Below are positions 29,292-38,820 of a DNA stretch of 64,000 nucleotides, piece by piece. The position numbers were made by a program, and so were the translations under genes. Position 1 is the first letter of the stretch. Each line of letters begins with the position of its first letter. The stretch is from Corynebacterium nuruki S6-4 (GTDB taxonomy: Bacteria > Actinomycetota > Actinomycetes > Mycobacteriales > Mycobacteriaceae): the NCBI RefSeq assembly GCF_007970465.1, contig NZ_CP042429.1:2666001-2730000 (forward strand), read 5' to 3'. The notes below the pieces were generated by a model. The model saw only the letters and a program-made list of their open reading frames with translations, was not told the DNA's origin and searched no databases.

Positions 29292-29704
29292 CGTGGCTGC
29301 CCTCACTGCAGGGGGCGGCTCGTCTGGTGGGGCTGCACCCGCGGGAGATTGAGCGGGACCTGCAGCGCCACTACGGCATTGACTACCGGGACCGGTGGCG
29401 CCCGAACGGTGGCCCCTCCCGTCTCACCTACCGGAGGCTCCTGGTCCTACTCGACGGCCTGCCGGTCGGGGCCGAGTTCCGCACTGCGGCGACGGGGTCG
29501 AATGGCGTCCCCAATGTGGAGATGCGCCTGGTCGAGTTGTGGGAGTCACTGTCCGGTAAGGAGCACCCACGCCGGAACCCAGAGAAGCAGCGTCGACTGG
29601 CTGAAGAAGCCGCAGCGACGCAGCGGGAGCTGGACCGCCAGCGTGAGGCGGCTCGGAAGAGGAATCGGGCGGCATTGGCCGCCCGTCGACACAAGGAGGT
29701 CTGA
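29288..29704 (+). CDS. Tail assembly chaperone, downstream frame (gpT-like)
   Basis: 138 residues; starts in an ATGA overlap in the -1 frame relative to the upstream gene. LHPREIERDLQRHYGIDYRDRWR is typical of the second tail-chaperone ORF in actinophages. The basic Ala/Arg-rich C-terminus is helical. It may be made as a frameshift fusion and/or alone. Confidence 0.72.
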   Translation: MTWLPSLQGAARLVGLHPREIERDLQRHYGIDYRDRWRPNGGPSRLTYRRLLVLLDGLPVGAEFRTAATGSNGVPNVEMRLVELWESLSGKEHPRRNPEKQRRLAEEAAATQRELDRQREAARKRNRAALAARRHKEV

Positions 29705-29707
29705 TTC

Positions 29708-32700
29708 ATGGCCGAAGCGGTCGGGTATGCAATCTTGCCGGTGACGCTGTCCATCAAGGGTGCACAGCAGCAGCTCACGAAGGAGCTTGTCGGCCCGGCA
29801 CAGTCAGCCGCGAAGAAGGCTTCCGACAGTGTCCGTAAGCAGCTCTCGTCCGGCGCTGACCAGGCGGCGAAGGCTGTGGAGGCTGCACGCCGGCGGGAGG
29901 AGACCGCCACCCGCAAGGTCGTGGATGCAGAGAAGGCGCTGAAGAGTGCCCGTGACACTGCGGAGCAGAAGGCCAAGTCGGTGGAGTCGGCGGAGCTGAA
30001 GCTGCAGGCCGCCCGGTCGACCGAGAAGTCGAAGGTCGCTGACGCAGAGAAGAAGCTTGCGGACCTCCGCACCTCCGGCAAGGCGACCACCGAGCAGCTG
30101 CAGTCCGCCGAGCGGAACCTCGAGGCGGTGCGCGCCACCCAGGGGGCGAAGGTCATTGATGCGGAGAACCGGGTGCAGGCTGCCCGGTCCGCGTCTACCT
30201 CATCTGCGGACAAGGCGGCTGCTGCTGAGGACAAGTTGGCGACGGCGAAGTCTCGGGCGGCGACGGCTTCCCAGTCGGTCATCGACGCGACCAGGAAACT
30301 GGATGAGGCGCAGTCGACGGCGGCTCGATCGGCTGACTCTGCGCAGGGTGCTTTCAGCCGCCTGAAGGCAAAGCTGTCGGAGATGAAGGAGTCGATGTTC
30401 GGCGCGAAGTCGGGGGCTGAGTCCGCCGGCGCTGCCGCGTCAGACATGGGCTCGAAGTTCCGTGGCGCGCACGGGTCGTCGGAGTCTCTGGGGAGCTCGC
30501 TGGGCGGCTTCGCGAAGAAGGCTGGCCTGGCGGCTGCAGCATTCGCTGGACTGTCGGGCATCGGGTCAACGATTCAGGCCGGGTTCGACAAGGTCAACAA
30601 GATCGAGGACACGACCGCCTCCCTGGGGATCATGATGGGTTCCGCCGAGCGGGCCACCACTGTGATGGACCAGCTGAAGAAGTCGAACGAGAACACTCCC
30701 TACACCTTCGACGCCTGGTCCGAGGCAGGGAAGAACCTCGTCGCGTTCGGCATCGACGCGGACAAGACCGCCGGCATCGTCACCGCCCTCGGTGAAGCAG
30801 CGTCCGCCTCCGGTAAGGGGGAGGAGGCCCTGAACTCGATGGGCCGCGCCTTCGGCACCGCCGCGGCGACCGGCAAGATCAGCATGGAGACCATCAACTC
30901 CCTGGCCGAGGGCGGTGTCAACGGTCTGGCGATCCTCGCCAACAATGCCGGGGTCACCACCGCGGAGATGGAGAAGATGATCTCCTCGGGTACCGTCCCC
31001 GCAGCGGAGTCCATCGACGTCCTGACCAAGGGAATCATGGAGGGCTCCGACGGCGCTGCCGGGGCGACGACGGCCCTGACCGGCACGATGGAGGCCATGT
31101 CGGAGACGACATCTGGCCGTCTGAAGAACATGAAGGCCGCGTTCAACAACCTCGCGGGCAGCATCATGGGGTCGATTGCACCTGCTATCGGGAATGTCGC
31201 GAAGGTCATCACCGATGGTGTGTACGTGATCAAGGGCTGGGTTGATGCCCTGATCAGTGGCGGTGGTGCGCTGGACGGCGTCCGGAGTGCCCTGGGAGCA
31301 CTGGCGCCGATTTTCAAGCCGTTGGCTGCAGCAATCGGCGCGGCGACTGGTGCTCTGGCGATGATGAAGCTCGGCCAGCTGGCGTATGCCGGAGCGACGA
31401 AGGTCGCGGTCCTCGCGACGAAACTCTTCAAGGGTGCCCTGGACATGCTGCTCCGGCACCCCATCGTCGCCGCCATCGCCGCGGTTGTCGGGGCACTAAC
31501 GTGGTTCTTCACGTCGACGGAGACTGGTCGGAAGGTTTGGGGCCAGCTCATGGACGCGTTCCAGAGCGCGTGGAAGTGGCTGAAGGACACGTTCGCCCCC
31601 GTCTTCTCGGCGATCGGCGATGCTGCCCGCACCATGTGGGACGGTGTCGTTGATGCTGTCCAGCCGATCCTCGGCGTGTTCGACACGGTCAAGGATGCGT
31701 GGGAAGAGATCACCATCGCCTTCACCGGAGGCGACTGGGGCTATGGTGCCCTGTCCGACCTGATCGGCGCAGACAAGGCGGAGTGGATTGTCAACGCGAT
31801 CGCAACGGTCGGCGACAAGATCAGCTCCCTGTGGGACATCCTGAAGCAGATCCCCGATCTCGCCAGCGGGATCTGGGACATCTTCTTCAAGGGCGACTAC
31901 ACCGGCCTCCCGTTCGGCCTTTCGGAGGACTCGGGCATCGTCGATTTCCTGCTCACCCTCCGTGACACGGCGATGACGGTCGGCGGCTGGGTGAAGGATG
32001 CCCTCGGCGGTGCCCTGTCGTCCGTGTGGGATGCCCTGAAGGACATCGGCCCCGCGGTTATGGACGTCGGCAAGGCACTCGGCGGCGCTTTCCTCGATGC
32101 TGCGATGGGCGTGTGGGAAGCGGTGAAGGGCCTGTGGGAGGGGCTGAAGTCCCTGTGGGATGCCCTTTCGCCCCTGCTGCTCCCGGTGCTGAAGGTCGTT
32201 GGCGCTGTCCTGGGCGGTGTCGTGCTCGGCTCGATTCTGGCTGTGGTCGGCGCGCTGAAGGTCTTCTCGGTCATCGTGAAGGTCGTCGCGAAGGTCATTG
32301 CGTGGCTGGCGGAGAACATCCTCGCCCCGCTGATCAGCGTCCTGGGGAAGGTCGCGCAGGTTGTTGGCGTGGTCCTCGGGAAGGCATTCGAGATCCTCGG
32401 CGGCGTCGTGAAGTGGATCGCCGGCCTGATCGGTGATGTCCTCGGCGGCGTGTGGGACGGGATCACCGCCGCGTGGGATGTTGCGGTCGGGTTCCTCACC
32501 GACCTCTTCTCCGGCCTGTGGGAAGGCATGCAGGCTGCGTGGGAGTCGATCGGTAAGCCGATCGTGGACTTCATCGGTGACGCCTTCTCCGTCCTCTGGG
32601 AAGGGATTCAGCTCGGCGGGCGGCTCCTCATGGCCACGTTCGAGGTGATCTGGCTGACGATCCAGCACGTGTGGGATGCAGTCGGCCAGCCGATCGTGGA

Positions 32701-35700
32701 CTTCATTTCGTCCGCGTTCTCGTGGCTGTGGGACGAAGTGCTGTCACCTGTCTTCGGGTGGATCGGCGATAAGTGGTCCGACATGATCACCGGGTTCCAG
32801 ATCGTCTGGGACTCGTATGGTCAGCCTGCCATGGATGCTATCTCTGGTGCGTTCTCGTGGCTGTGGGACAACATCATCAGCCCGATCGTGGACTGGATCA
32901 AGGACAAGTGGGACGACATGGTCCGCGGGTTCAAGATCCTCTGGGATCAGTACGGCCAGCCCGCTGTGGACGCCATTGTCGGCGTGTTCAACTGGTTCAA
33001 GGACCGAATTGGCGACGCGTTTGACACGATCAAGGATTTCGCCTCGGGCCTGTGGCAGTCGATCTCTGACTGGTTCGGGAAGATCGGCGACAAGGTCGGG
33101 TCCATCAAGGACACGATCCTTGACAAGGTCAAGGGCGCGAAGGACTGGCTGGTTGATACCGGCAAGAACGTGATTCAGGGCCTGCTCAACGGCATCGGGG
33201 ATCTGGGTAAGAAGATCACTGACTGGTTCCTCGACAAGATCCCGGGGTGGATGAAGGAGCCGTTCAAGAAGGCTCTGGGGATTCACTCTCCGTCGAGGGT
33301 GTTCAAGGGCTTCGGCGTGAACGTTGGTCAGGGTCTGATCGACGGTATCGACTCGATGGGGTCGAAGGTTGAGAAGGCGTCCCAGTCGATGGCTGATCGG
33401 GTGGCGGATGCGGACATGCCCACGCTGCAGGCTGACGTGCAGGTGCCGGATGCAGTGGCGCCTGCCGTGCATTCTGCTGCTCAGCCTGCCGAGGTGGATA
33501 CGCTGTCCCCGGTGCTGCAGCAGCAGGATCAGCAGCTCGGCGTGTTCGGAGACCTGGCGACCACGACGATGCAGGATGTTGTGGGCCCGGTGTGGGATCA
33601 GATGGGCCAGGGCATCACGGATGTGAAGACTGGTCTGGTGGATCCCGCGTTCGCTGGGATTCAGACCGGGCTGCAGACCATCGGCACGGTGGTCACGTCG
33701 GTGACTGGTGACACGGTCAATCCGGTGTGGCAGGCGATGGGCGCGAACATCCAGAACGTGAAGGCCACGGTTGTGGACCCGGCGTTCTTGGGTGTGCAGA
33801 CCGGCCTGCAGGCTGTTGGTCAGAAGTTCGTGGACTCGGTCAATGGGGTGATTGATCCTCAGTGGTCGGGGATGGCGAACCATATTCTGGCGGTGAAGGA
33901 CGGGAGCATTCTGCCGGCGTTCGGCGGGGTGCAGTCTGGTCTGGACACGCTGGGCGGTTGGTTCTCCCGGACGGTCGACAACATCGGTACGGCGTGGGAT
34001 CGGATGCGTGGTGCGACGGGTCGGCCGGCGAAGTTCGTCGTGCAGACTGTGTTCAACGACGGCATCCGGTCCGCGTGGGACAGCATCGCCGAGATGATCG
34101 GCGAGAAGAAGATGGGCGCTGTCCCGCTCGGTGGTCTCGGCGCCTACAAGACTGGTGGTGTGACCCCGGGGTACACTCCGGGCCGTGATGTGCACCGCTA
34201 CACCTCTCCGACTGGCGGCCGTCTCGAGCTGTCCGGCGGAGAGGCGATCATGCGTCCGGAGTGGACTCGAGCTGTCGGCGGTGAGGCTGCTGTCAACCGG
34301 ATGAACCGGGACGCGAGGACCGGGAAGCTGAAGCGCAAGGTCCGCGATGAGGCGCGAGCGAACAGCTACCAGCATTTCGCTACTGGTGGTGTGGTCGATG
34401 CGATGACCCGGATCGTGCACAAGAAGTACCCGGGCATGCAGCTCACGTCTGGTGGGCGCGCTTCCAACGACCTGCATGGCATGGGTCTGGCCGGTGACTT
34501 TTCGGATGGTTCCCGTACCCCTGGCGAGCTTTCGCTTGCGAGGGATATTGCGAAGACCTACCCGAACAGCATGGAGCTGATCCACGACAACCCGGCCTTC
34601 TCCGACAACATCAAGAATGGTCAGAAGGTCGGGAAGTTCGGTGGCTTCTACAACGAGGCTCAGGCCGGCCCTCACTATCACCATGTCCACTGGGCGATGA
34701 ACACGCCTCCGACGATGGACTTCGGCGGCGGAGTTTTCGCTGGCGGGTCTGCTGGTGGAGCAATGATGATCTCCATCGCGGATTCCGTGAAGTCGATGTG
34801 GGATGAAGAGATCAAGAAGATCCCGAAGTGGGGCGGCGGGCCTGGTGCTTTCGGTGATGTTCCGCCGAAGTGGCAGAAGCAGGCTGAGGAGAAGGTCTGG
34901 AAGTTCGCCAAGAAGAAGGCGGACGAGATGGAAGTCTCCATCCCCGGTGGGTCTGGTGTGGAGCGGTGGAAGCCGATGGTTCGGAAGGCTTTCGCTTTCC
35001 AGAACGAGCCGCTGATCCCGGATCACTTCAACCGTCTGATGCAGCAGATGGCGAACGAGTCGAACGGCGACCCGGGCGTCACGCAGCACGGTTATGTCGA
35101 TGCGAACACCGGCGGGAATGAGGCTGTGGGCCTGTTCCAGTTCGCGAAGAGCACGTGGCCGTCCTACTGGGACCCGCGTACTCCGAACGATCGGAAGAAC
35201 CCGTGGTCGAACATCAACGCTGGTGTCCGGTACGCCCGCGACCGTCACCACTGGGGGCCGATTGTCGGCTCCCCGGGCGGTTGGAAGACCGGCGGTGTCC
35301 TACCGATGAACCTGTTCGATACCGGCGGCGTCCTCAAGGATGGCGGCGTTGCCGTCAACCAGTCCGGTAAGCCGGAGCCGGTGCTGAACAATCAGCAGTG
35401 GACCGACGTGTCGGGTCTGGTCGACGGGATCTCGAAGCTCGTCCCGGAGGTGAAGAAGTTCGCCCCCGAGATCCAGAAGTGGGTGGACGATAACCCCGAC
35501 CTGCAGACCGCGGTCGAGGTCACGAACCGCACCATGGCGGACTTCGGGGAGAAGCACCCCGACGTGGCAGCCGAGGCGACCAGCAGCATGACCGAGGACG
35601 CGCTCGACTTCTTCGGCATGAAGGGCGCCTGGTTCACCGACGCATCCGCTCTCGGCATCGAGTGGGAGGTTCCCGCCGAGGTTGAGGAGCAGGTGCAGGA

Positions 35701-36022
35701 TGCGACGGCTACCGCGGCGGACGCTTCGGAGGATGCGGCTGATGCTGCGTCATCTGCGGCGGATGCTGCACAGTCCGCGTCGGTAGCTGCTGGCGCTGCC
35801 GCTGAAGTGACCGGCGAGGCTGCGGAGGCTCCGGCGACACCGGATGATTCCGTGCCGGCGCCGACTGCCACTGCGGCGAAGGAGCCGCAGATGGAGAAGA
35901 AGACCCTGGACAATTCCACCGTCGTGAACTTCGTGGTGGAGAACGTTCAGGCTGCCGATCCGCAGGCTGCGGCCCGCGATGTCATGAGGGAGGCGCGTCG
36001 TGTTCTCGCTGCATATGCCTGA
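29708..36022 (+). CDS. Tape measure protein with peptidase and lysozyme-like domains
   Basis: 2,104 residues; sets tail length. Residues 20-250 are a long coiled coil. Several hydrophobic helices follow (about 530-600, 820-900). Near 1555-1660 there is an M15/VanY-type metallopeptidase pattern (DLHGMGLAGDFSDG and HYHHVHWAM, supplying His, Asp and His zinc ligands). Near 1770-1850 there is a transglycosylase/goose-lysozyme-like domain (MQQMANESNGDP, EAVGLFQFAKSTW). These would cut host peptidoglycan during DNA entry. The C-terminal Ala-rich acidic tail is probably disordered. Confidence 0.9.
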   Translation: MAEAVGYAILPVTLSIKGAQQQLTKELVGPAQSAAKKASDSVRKQLSSGADQAAKAVEAARRREETATRKVVDAEKALKSARDTAEQKAKSVESAELKLQAARSTEKSKVADAEKKLADLRTSGKATTEQLQSAERNLEAVRATQGAKVIDAENRVQAARSASTSSADKAAAAEDKLATAKSRAATASQSVIDATRKLDEAQSTAARSADSAQGAFSRLKAKLSEMKESMFGAKSGAESAGAAASDMGSKFRGAHGSSESLGSSLGGFAKKAGLAAAAFAGLSGIGSTIQAGFDKVNKIEDTTASLGIMMGSAERATTVMDQLKKSNENTPYTFDAWSEAGKNLVAFGIDADKTAGIVTALGEAASASGKGEEALNSMGRAFGTAAATGKISMETINSLAEGGVNGLAILANNAGVTTAEMEKMISSGTVPAAESIDVLTKGIMEGSDGAAGATTALTGTMEAMSETTSGRLKNMKAAFNNLAGSIMGSIAPAIGNVAKVITDGVYVIKGWVDALISGGGALDGVRSALGALAPIFKPLAAAIGAATGALAMMKLGQLAYAGATKVAVLATKLFKGALDMLLRHPIVAAIAAVVGALTWFFTSTETGRKVWGQLMDAFQSAWKWLKDTFAPVFSAIGDAARTMWDGVVDAVQPILGVFDTVKDAWEEITIAFTGGDWGYGALSDLIGADKAEWIVNAIATVGDKISSLWDILKQIPDLASGIWDIFFKGDYTGLPFGLSEDSGIVDFLLTLRDTAMTVGGWVKDALGGALSSVWDALKDIGPAVMDVGKALGGAFLDAAMGVWEAVKGLWEGLKSLWDALSPLLLPVLKVVGAVLGGVVLGSILAVVGALKVFSVIVKVVAKVIAWLAENILAPLISVLGKVAQVVGVVLGKAFEILGGVVKWIAGLIGDVLGGVWDGITAAWDVAVGFLTDLFSGLWEGMQAAWESIGKPIVDFIGDAFSVLWEGIQLGGRLLMATFEVIWLTIQHVWDAVGQPIVDFISSAFSWLWDEVLSPVFGWIGDKWSDMITGFQIVWDSYGQPAMDAISGAFSWLWDNIISPIVDWIKDKWDDMVRGFKILWDQYGQPAVDAIVGVFNWFKDRIGDAFDTIKDFASGLWQSISDWFGKIGDKVGSIKDTILDKVKGAKDWLVDTGKNVIQGLLNGIGDLGKKITDWFLDKIPGWMKEPFKKALGIHSPSRVFKGFGVNVGQGLIDGIDSMGSKVEKASQSMADRVADADMPTLQADVQVPDAVAPAVHSAAQPAEVDTLSPVLQQQDQQLGVFGDLATTTMQDVVGPVWDQMGQGITDVKTGLVDPAFAGIQTGLQTIGTVVTSVTGDTVNPVWQAMGANIQNVKATVVDPAFLGVQTGLQAVGQKFVDSVNGVIDPQWSGMANHILAVKDGSILPAFGGVQSGLDTLGGWFSRTVDNIGTAWDRMRGATGRPAKFVVQTVFNDGIRSAWDSIAEMIGEKKMGAVPLGGLGAYKTGGVTPGYTPGRDVHRYTSPTGGRLELSGGEAIMRPEWTRAVGGEAAVNRMNRDARTGKLKRKVRDEARANSYQHFATGGVVDAMTRIVHKKYPGMQLTSGGRASNDLHGMGLAGDFSDGSRTPGELSLARDIAKTYPNSMELIHDNPAFSDNIKNGQKVGKFGGFYNEAQAGPHYHHVHWAMNTPPTMDFGGGVFAGGSAGGAMMISIADSVKSMWDEEIKKIPKWGGGPGAFGDVPPKWQKQAEEKVWKFAKKKADEMEVSIPGGSGVERWKPMVRKAFAFQNEPLIPDHFNRLMQQMANESNGDPGVTQHGYVDANTGGNEAVGLFQFAKSTWPSYWDPRTPNDRKNPWSNINAGVRYARDRHHWGPIVGSPGGWKTGGVLPMNLFDTGGVLKDGGVAVNQSGKPEPVLNNQQWTDVSGLVDGISKLVPEVKKFAPEIQKWVDDNPDLQTAVEVTNRTMADFGEKHPDVAAEATSSMTEDALDFFGMKGAWFTDASALGIEWEVPAEVEEQVQDATATAADASEDAADAASSAADAAQSASVAAGAAAEVTGEAAEAPATPDDSVPAPTATAAKEPQMEKKTLDNSTVVNFVVENVQAADPQAAARDVMREARRVLAAYA

Positions 36023-36893
36023 CCGGGTGGAGATTGAGACCGGGAGTACTGGCCTGAATCATCATGCGGTGGTCGTGTGGATCGCCCCGGATGGTCGGAT
36101 GCTGCACCTTTCCGGTGGCCCGGATGAGGGACGTGAGGGTGTGTGGCTTCGCGAGGGTCTGGACGGTGTCGGTTTCGTGGACGCTGCTGCGGATTTCGCG
36201 AAGGCGGCGCACCAGGTCGGCGAGACCGTCACGCAGATCACCTTGGATCACGGTGAGTTGGATGTGCCCCTGTATGTTCTCGGTTCGGCTGAGGGTGACA
36301 TGCAGGCGGTGCGGGAGCAGGTGAAGACCATGTTCCGCCGGGATCGTGCTGGGTGGTTGTCGATGTGGACGCCGGTGACGGGGTGGCGGTGGATTCGGTG
36401 TCGCCTGTTGACGATGAAGCCGGCGCTGGACTCGTCACCGTATGAGGTGAAGGGGGTGTCTCTGGATCTGGTTCTCATCGCTGAGGATCCTCGGTCGGAG
36501 GAGAAGCCTGCTTCGTCACAGTGGCGTAATGCTGGTGGGTCGTCGCATGGGTCTCTGACACTGTGGTCGGGGCCTGAGTGGGTGTCGTGGCCGACTTTTG
36601 TGGTGTCTGGGCCGGGGTCGGTGGAGTTGTCGATGGAGGGCTCCACGATCCGGCTGCCGTCGCTTGAGGTTGGGGAGCGGTGCTTGCTGCAGTCGGATCC
36701 GGCGCGGGGCGTTCTCCGCTCGGTGGCGGCTGACGGGTCCTCGCGGAACAGGTGGCCTGATGTTGTCGGCTACCTAGCTAACCCGATCCCTGCGGACTCC
36801 GTGTCGCACATCGGGATCCGGGTGGTGTCCGGCGGTTCGCCGGAGACCGCGGTGCTGGGTCAGTCACGGATCCACCGAGAGGGGTTGATGTGA
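36000..36893 (+). CDS. Distal tail protein-like
   Basis: 297 residues from GTG 36000, chosen for GGGAGG at 35988-35993; it overlaps the tape measure by 23 bases. DRVEIETGSTGLNHHAVVVWIAPDG and ITQITLDHGELDVPLYVLGSAEGDMQ recall actinophage distal tail/Dit proteins, which form the hub between tube and fibres. Confidence 0.72.
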   Translation: MFSLHMPDRVEIETGSTGLNHHAVVVWIAPDGRMLHLSGGPDEGREGVWLREGLDGVGFVDAAADFAKAAHQVGETVTQITLDHGELDVPLYVLGSAEGDMQAVREQVKTMFRRDRAGWLSMWTPVTGWRWIRCRLLTMKPALDSSPYEVKGVSLDLVLIAEDPRSEEKPASSQWRNAGGSSHGSLTLWSGPEWVSWPTFVVSGPGSVELSMEGSTIRLPSLEVGERCLLQSDPARGVLRSVAADGSSRNRWPDVVGYLANPIPADSVSHIGIRVVSGGSPETAVLGQSRIHREGLM

Positions 36894-38470
36894 TGTCTTC
36901 GATGCAGGATGCGATGTTCGACCTGCTGTCGGAGGATCAGTCGCAGCGGGATGAGGAGCTCGCCCCCACCCCGTTCGTGAGGTTCTGGGTGGGGCAGGGG
37001 ACGTTGTCCTTGTGGGCGCCGGGGTCTGGTCGGCGGGACCTGAAGTGGTCGGAGAAGGATCTCGAGCACGGCACCTCATCGGTGACCTTGCCGGGCACGC
37101 AGACGTGGGATGAGTTCTTCGAGCAGGTGCCGACGTACGCTGCTCGGATCATGTCGTGTGACATGCCCGGCGGGTACCGCACCGCGTACCTGATCACCAC
37201 CGTGGACCGGGTGCCGGAGGGCGAAGGCCACGCGTGGGATGTGACACTCGTGTCCCTGTCCCGCATGCTCGATTTCCCCCTGTGGCCTGACCCTCTGCTG
37301 CCGCCCGAGCTTCAGATCAGTGGGGTGTACCGGGGCATCGGCCCGGGCGCCACAGCGTGGAAGACTGCCGCGGCACTGAACCTCGTGCGCCTGCAGTCGG
37401 AACTGTGGTCCATCCCGGTGACGAACCCGTTCGACCCGGGAACCTGGAACCTGCTGGCGAAAGCGATGGACCCGATCATCATCAACCCCCGGCGGACCGG
37501 CGTGCTGGACACGTCGGATTGGGTGACGACGGAGTGGTGCATGGATTCGGCGTGGGATGCTGCGGTGGAGATCTGCAAGGCCGGCGACCTGTCGATGCGG
37601 TGTGACTTGTGGTTGCCGGGTGATGATCAGCCGTTCCCGGAGGTCATGACGCTGACGGAGCCGAAGTTGGTGGTGGACATGGTCCCGTCGCCTCGGCAGG
37701 TGAGGTTCACTGGCACGCTGGTGGATGGTGCGATCCGGCAGGTGATTCACCTGGTGGATGACATGTGGGATTGGATCACGTATCCGATCCTGCAGCCGGG
37801 CGAGTCGGCGTTGGACACGCTGGCGGGGGATCCGCGGACCGCGGGGATCCCGATCTACAGGGCGGGGCAGTGGTCTCCGATTGATAAGGCGACGAAGACG
37901 ATCACCTACCCCACGAGCTCACGCTCGACGGTGGGCGGTAAGTCACCGGACTGGGTGAACACGATCGCCTCCGACCTGATCGGTAGCGCCGTGTCCGCTA
38001 TCGGAGCAACCATCGGCATCCCCGGGCTGAAGCTCGGGTTCCTCGAGAAGATGGCGCAGAACCGCGTCCTCAGCTACCACAGCATCGAGGATCGGGCGCT
38101 GGCCGCTGAGGCCGGTCGGTGGCGCCTCCGCGAGAGTTTCGCCGGATCCCAGACCACCGCCCTGACCCTGCAAGCCGCCGAGACCGCGAAGTCAGACCGG
38201 TGGGCGAACCGGGGTCGGATCAGTCGCCAGATCGAGGTGACGAACGGTGCCCCGTACTGGCTCGGTCGGCACCTGCGTGTCGGCTGGCCGGTCGCGGTGG
38301 AGCACGAGGACGGCACCGCCGAGGTGGAAACCCTCGGCGGGGTGGAGTTCACGGAAGGCGGTCAGCCGGTACTGACCCTCGGGACGCCGGAACCGTCGGA
38401 GCCTGGGGCGTTTGCTCTGGGGAAGATCAGGGAGGTTGCTGGATGGGTGAACAGGCTAGCGGTGCAGTAG
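36890..38470 (+). CDS. Minor tail protein (tail-associated, baseplate hub-like)
   Basis: 526 residues, ATGATG start overlapping the previous gene. The N-terminal LWAPGSGRRDLKWSEKDLEHGTSSVTLPGTQTW and the central part SGVYRGIGPGATAWKTAAALNL match the ReqiPepy6 Gp37-like minor tail proteins of actinophages. It probably forms the tail tip that carries fibres. Confidence 0.75.
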   Translation: MMSSMQDAMFDLLSEDQSQRDEELAPTPFVRFWVGQGTLSLWAPGSGRRDLKWSEKDLEHGTSSVTLPGTQTWDEFFEQVPTYAARIMSCDMPGGYRTAYLITTVDRVPEGEGHAWDVTLVSLSRMLDFPLWPDPLLPPELQISGVYRGIGPGATAWKTAAALNLVRLQSELWSIPVTNPFDPGTWNLLAKAMDPIIINPRRTGVLDTSDWVTTEWCMDSAWDAAVEICKAGDLSMRCDLWLPGDDQPFPEVMTLTEPKLVVDMVPSPRQVRFTGTLVDGAIRQVIHLVDDMWDWITYPILQPGESALDTLAGDPRTAGIPIYRAGQWSPIDKATKTITYPTSSRSTVGGKSPDWVNTIASDLIGSAVSAIGATIGIPGLKLGFLEKMAQNRVLSYHSIEDRALAAEAGRWRLRESFAGSQTTALTLQAAETAKSDRWANRGRISRQIEVTNGAPYWLGRHLRVGWPVAVEHEDGTAEVETLGGVEFTEGGQPVLTLGTPEPSEPGAFALGKIREVAGWVNRLAVQ

Positions 38471-38820
38471 AGGACCGTTCGGCGGAACTGCGGCCGAGGG
38501 TTGAGGCCCTGGGCCGGTTCCTGACCGCCGCGCCCCTGGCGAACGGTACGACGGGGCGCCTCGACCCGGGGGTTGCGGAGCTCCTGGCGGAGGCTGTGCT
38601 CCGGTGGCAGTCCGGTGAAGTGTGGGACGCCGGCCGGTGGACACCCCGCGGTGAGGTGATGCCGACTCCGGAGGCTGGGGAGGTGCGGGTGGAGACCTTG
38701 GCTGACGGTGCGGTGGTGAAGATGACGCATGAGCCTACGGGGCTGACGGCCCTGGGTGAGGACGTGTCGGAGACGTGGAATGACCTGCGACGAAAGGTGA
38801 AGGATCATGGCGAGGACTAG
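38443..38820 (+). CDS. Tail-region hypothetical protein, 125 aa
   Basis: ATG 38443 overlaps the preceding gene by 28 bases. A helical N-terminus and a beta C-terminal part (VRVETLADGAVVKMTHEPTGLT). It lies between tip and fibre genes, so a small baseplate component is likely; no family recognised. Confidence 0.6.
   Translation: MGEQASGAVEDRSAELRPRVEALGRFLTAAPLANGTTGRLDPGVAELLAEAVLRWQSGEVWDAGRWTPRGEVMPTPEAGEVRVETLADGAVVKMTHEPTGLTALGEDVSETWNDLRRKVKDHGED

Noticed and set aside
32744-35251. 835-residue minus-strand ORF inside the tape measure gene
   Set aside because: Arg/His/Pro-rich shadow of the tape measure; the plus-strand protein has clear domains throughout.
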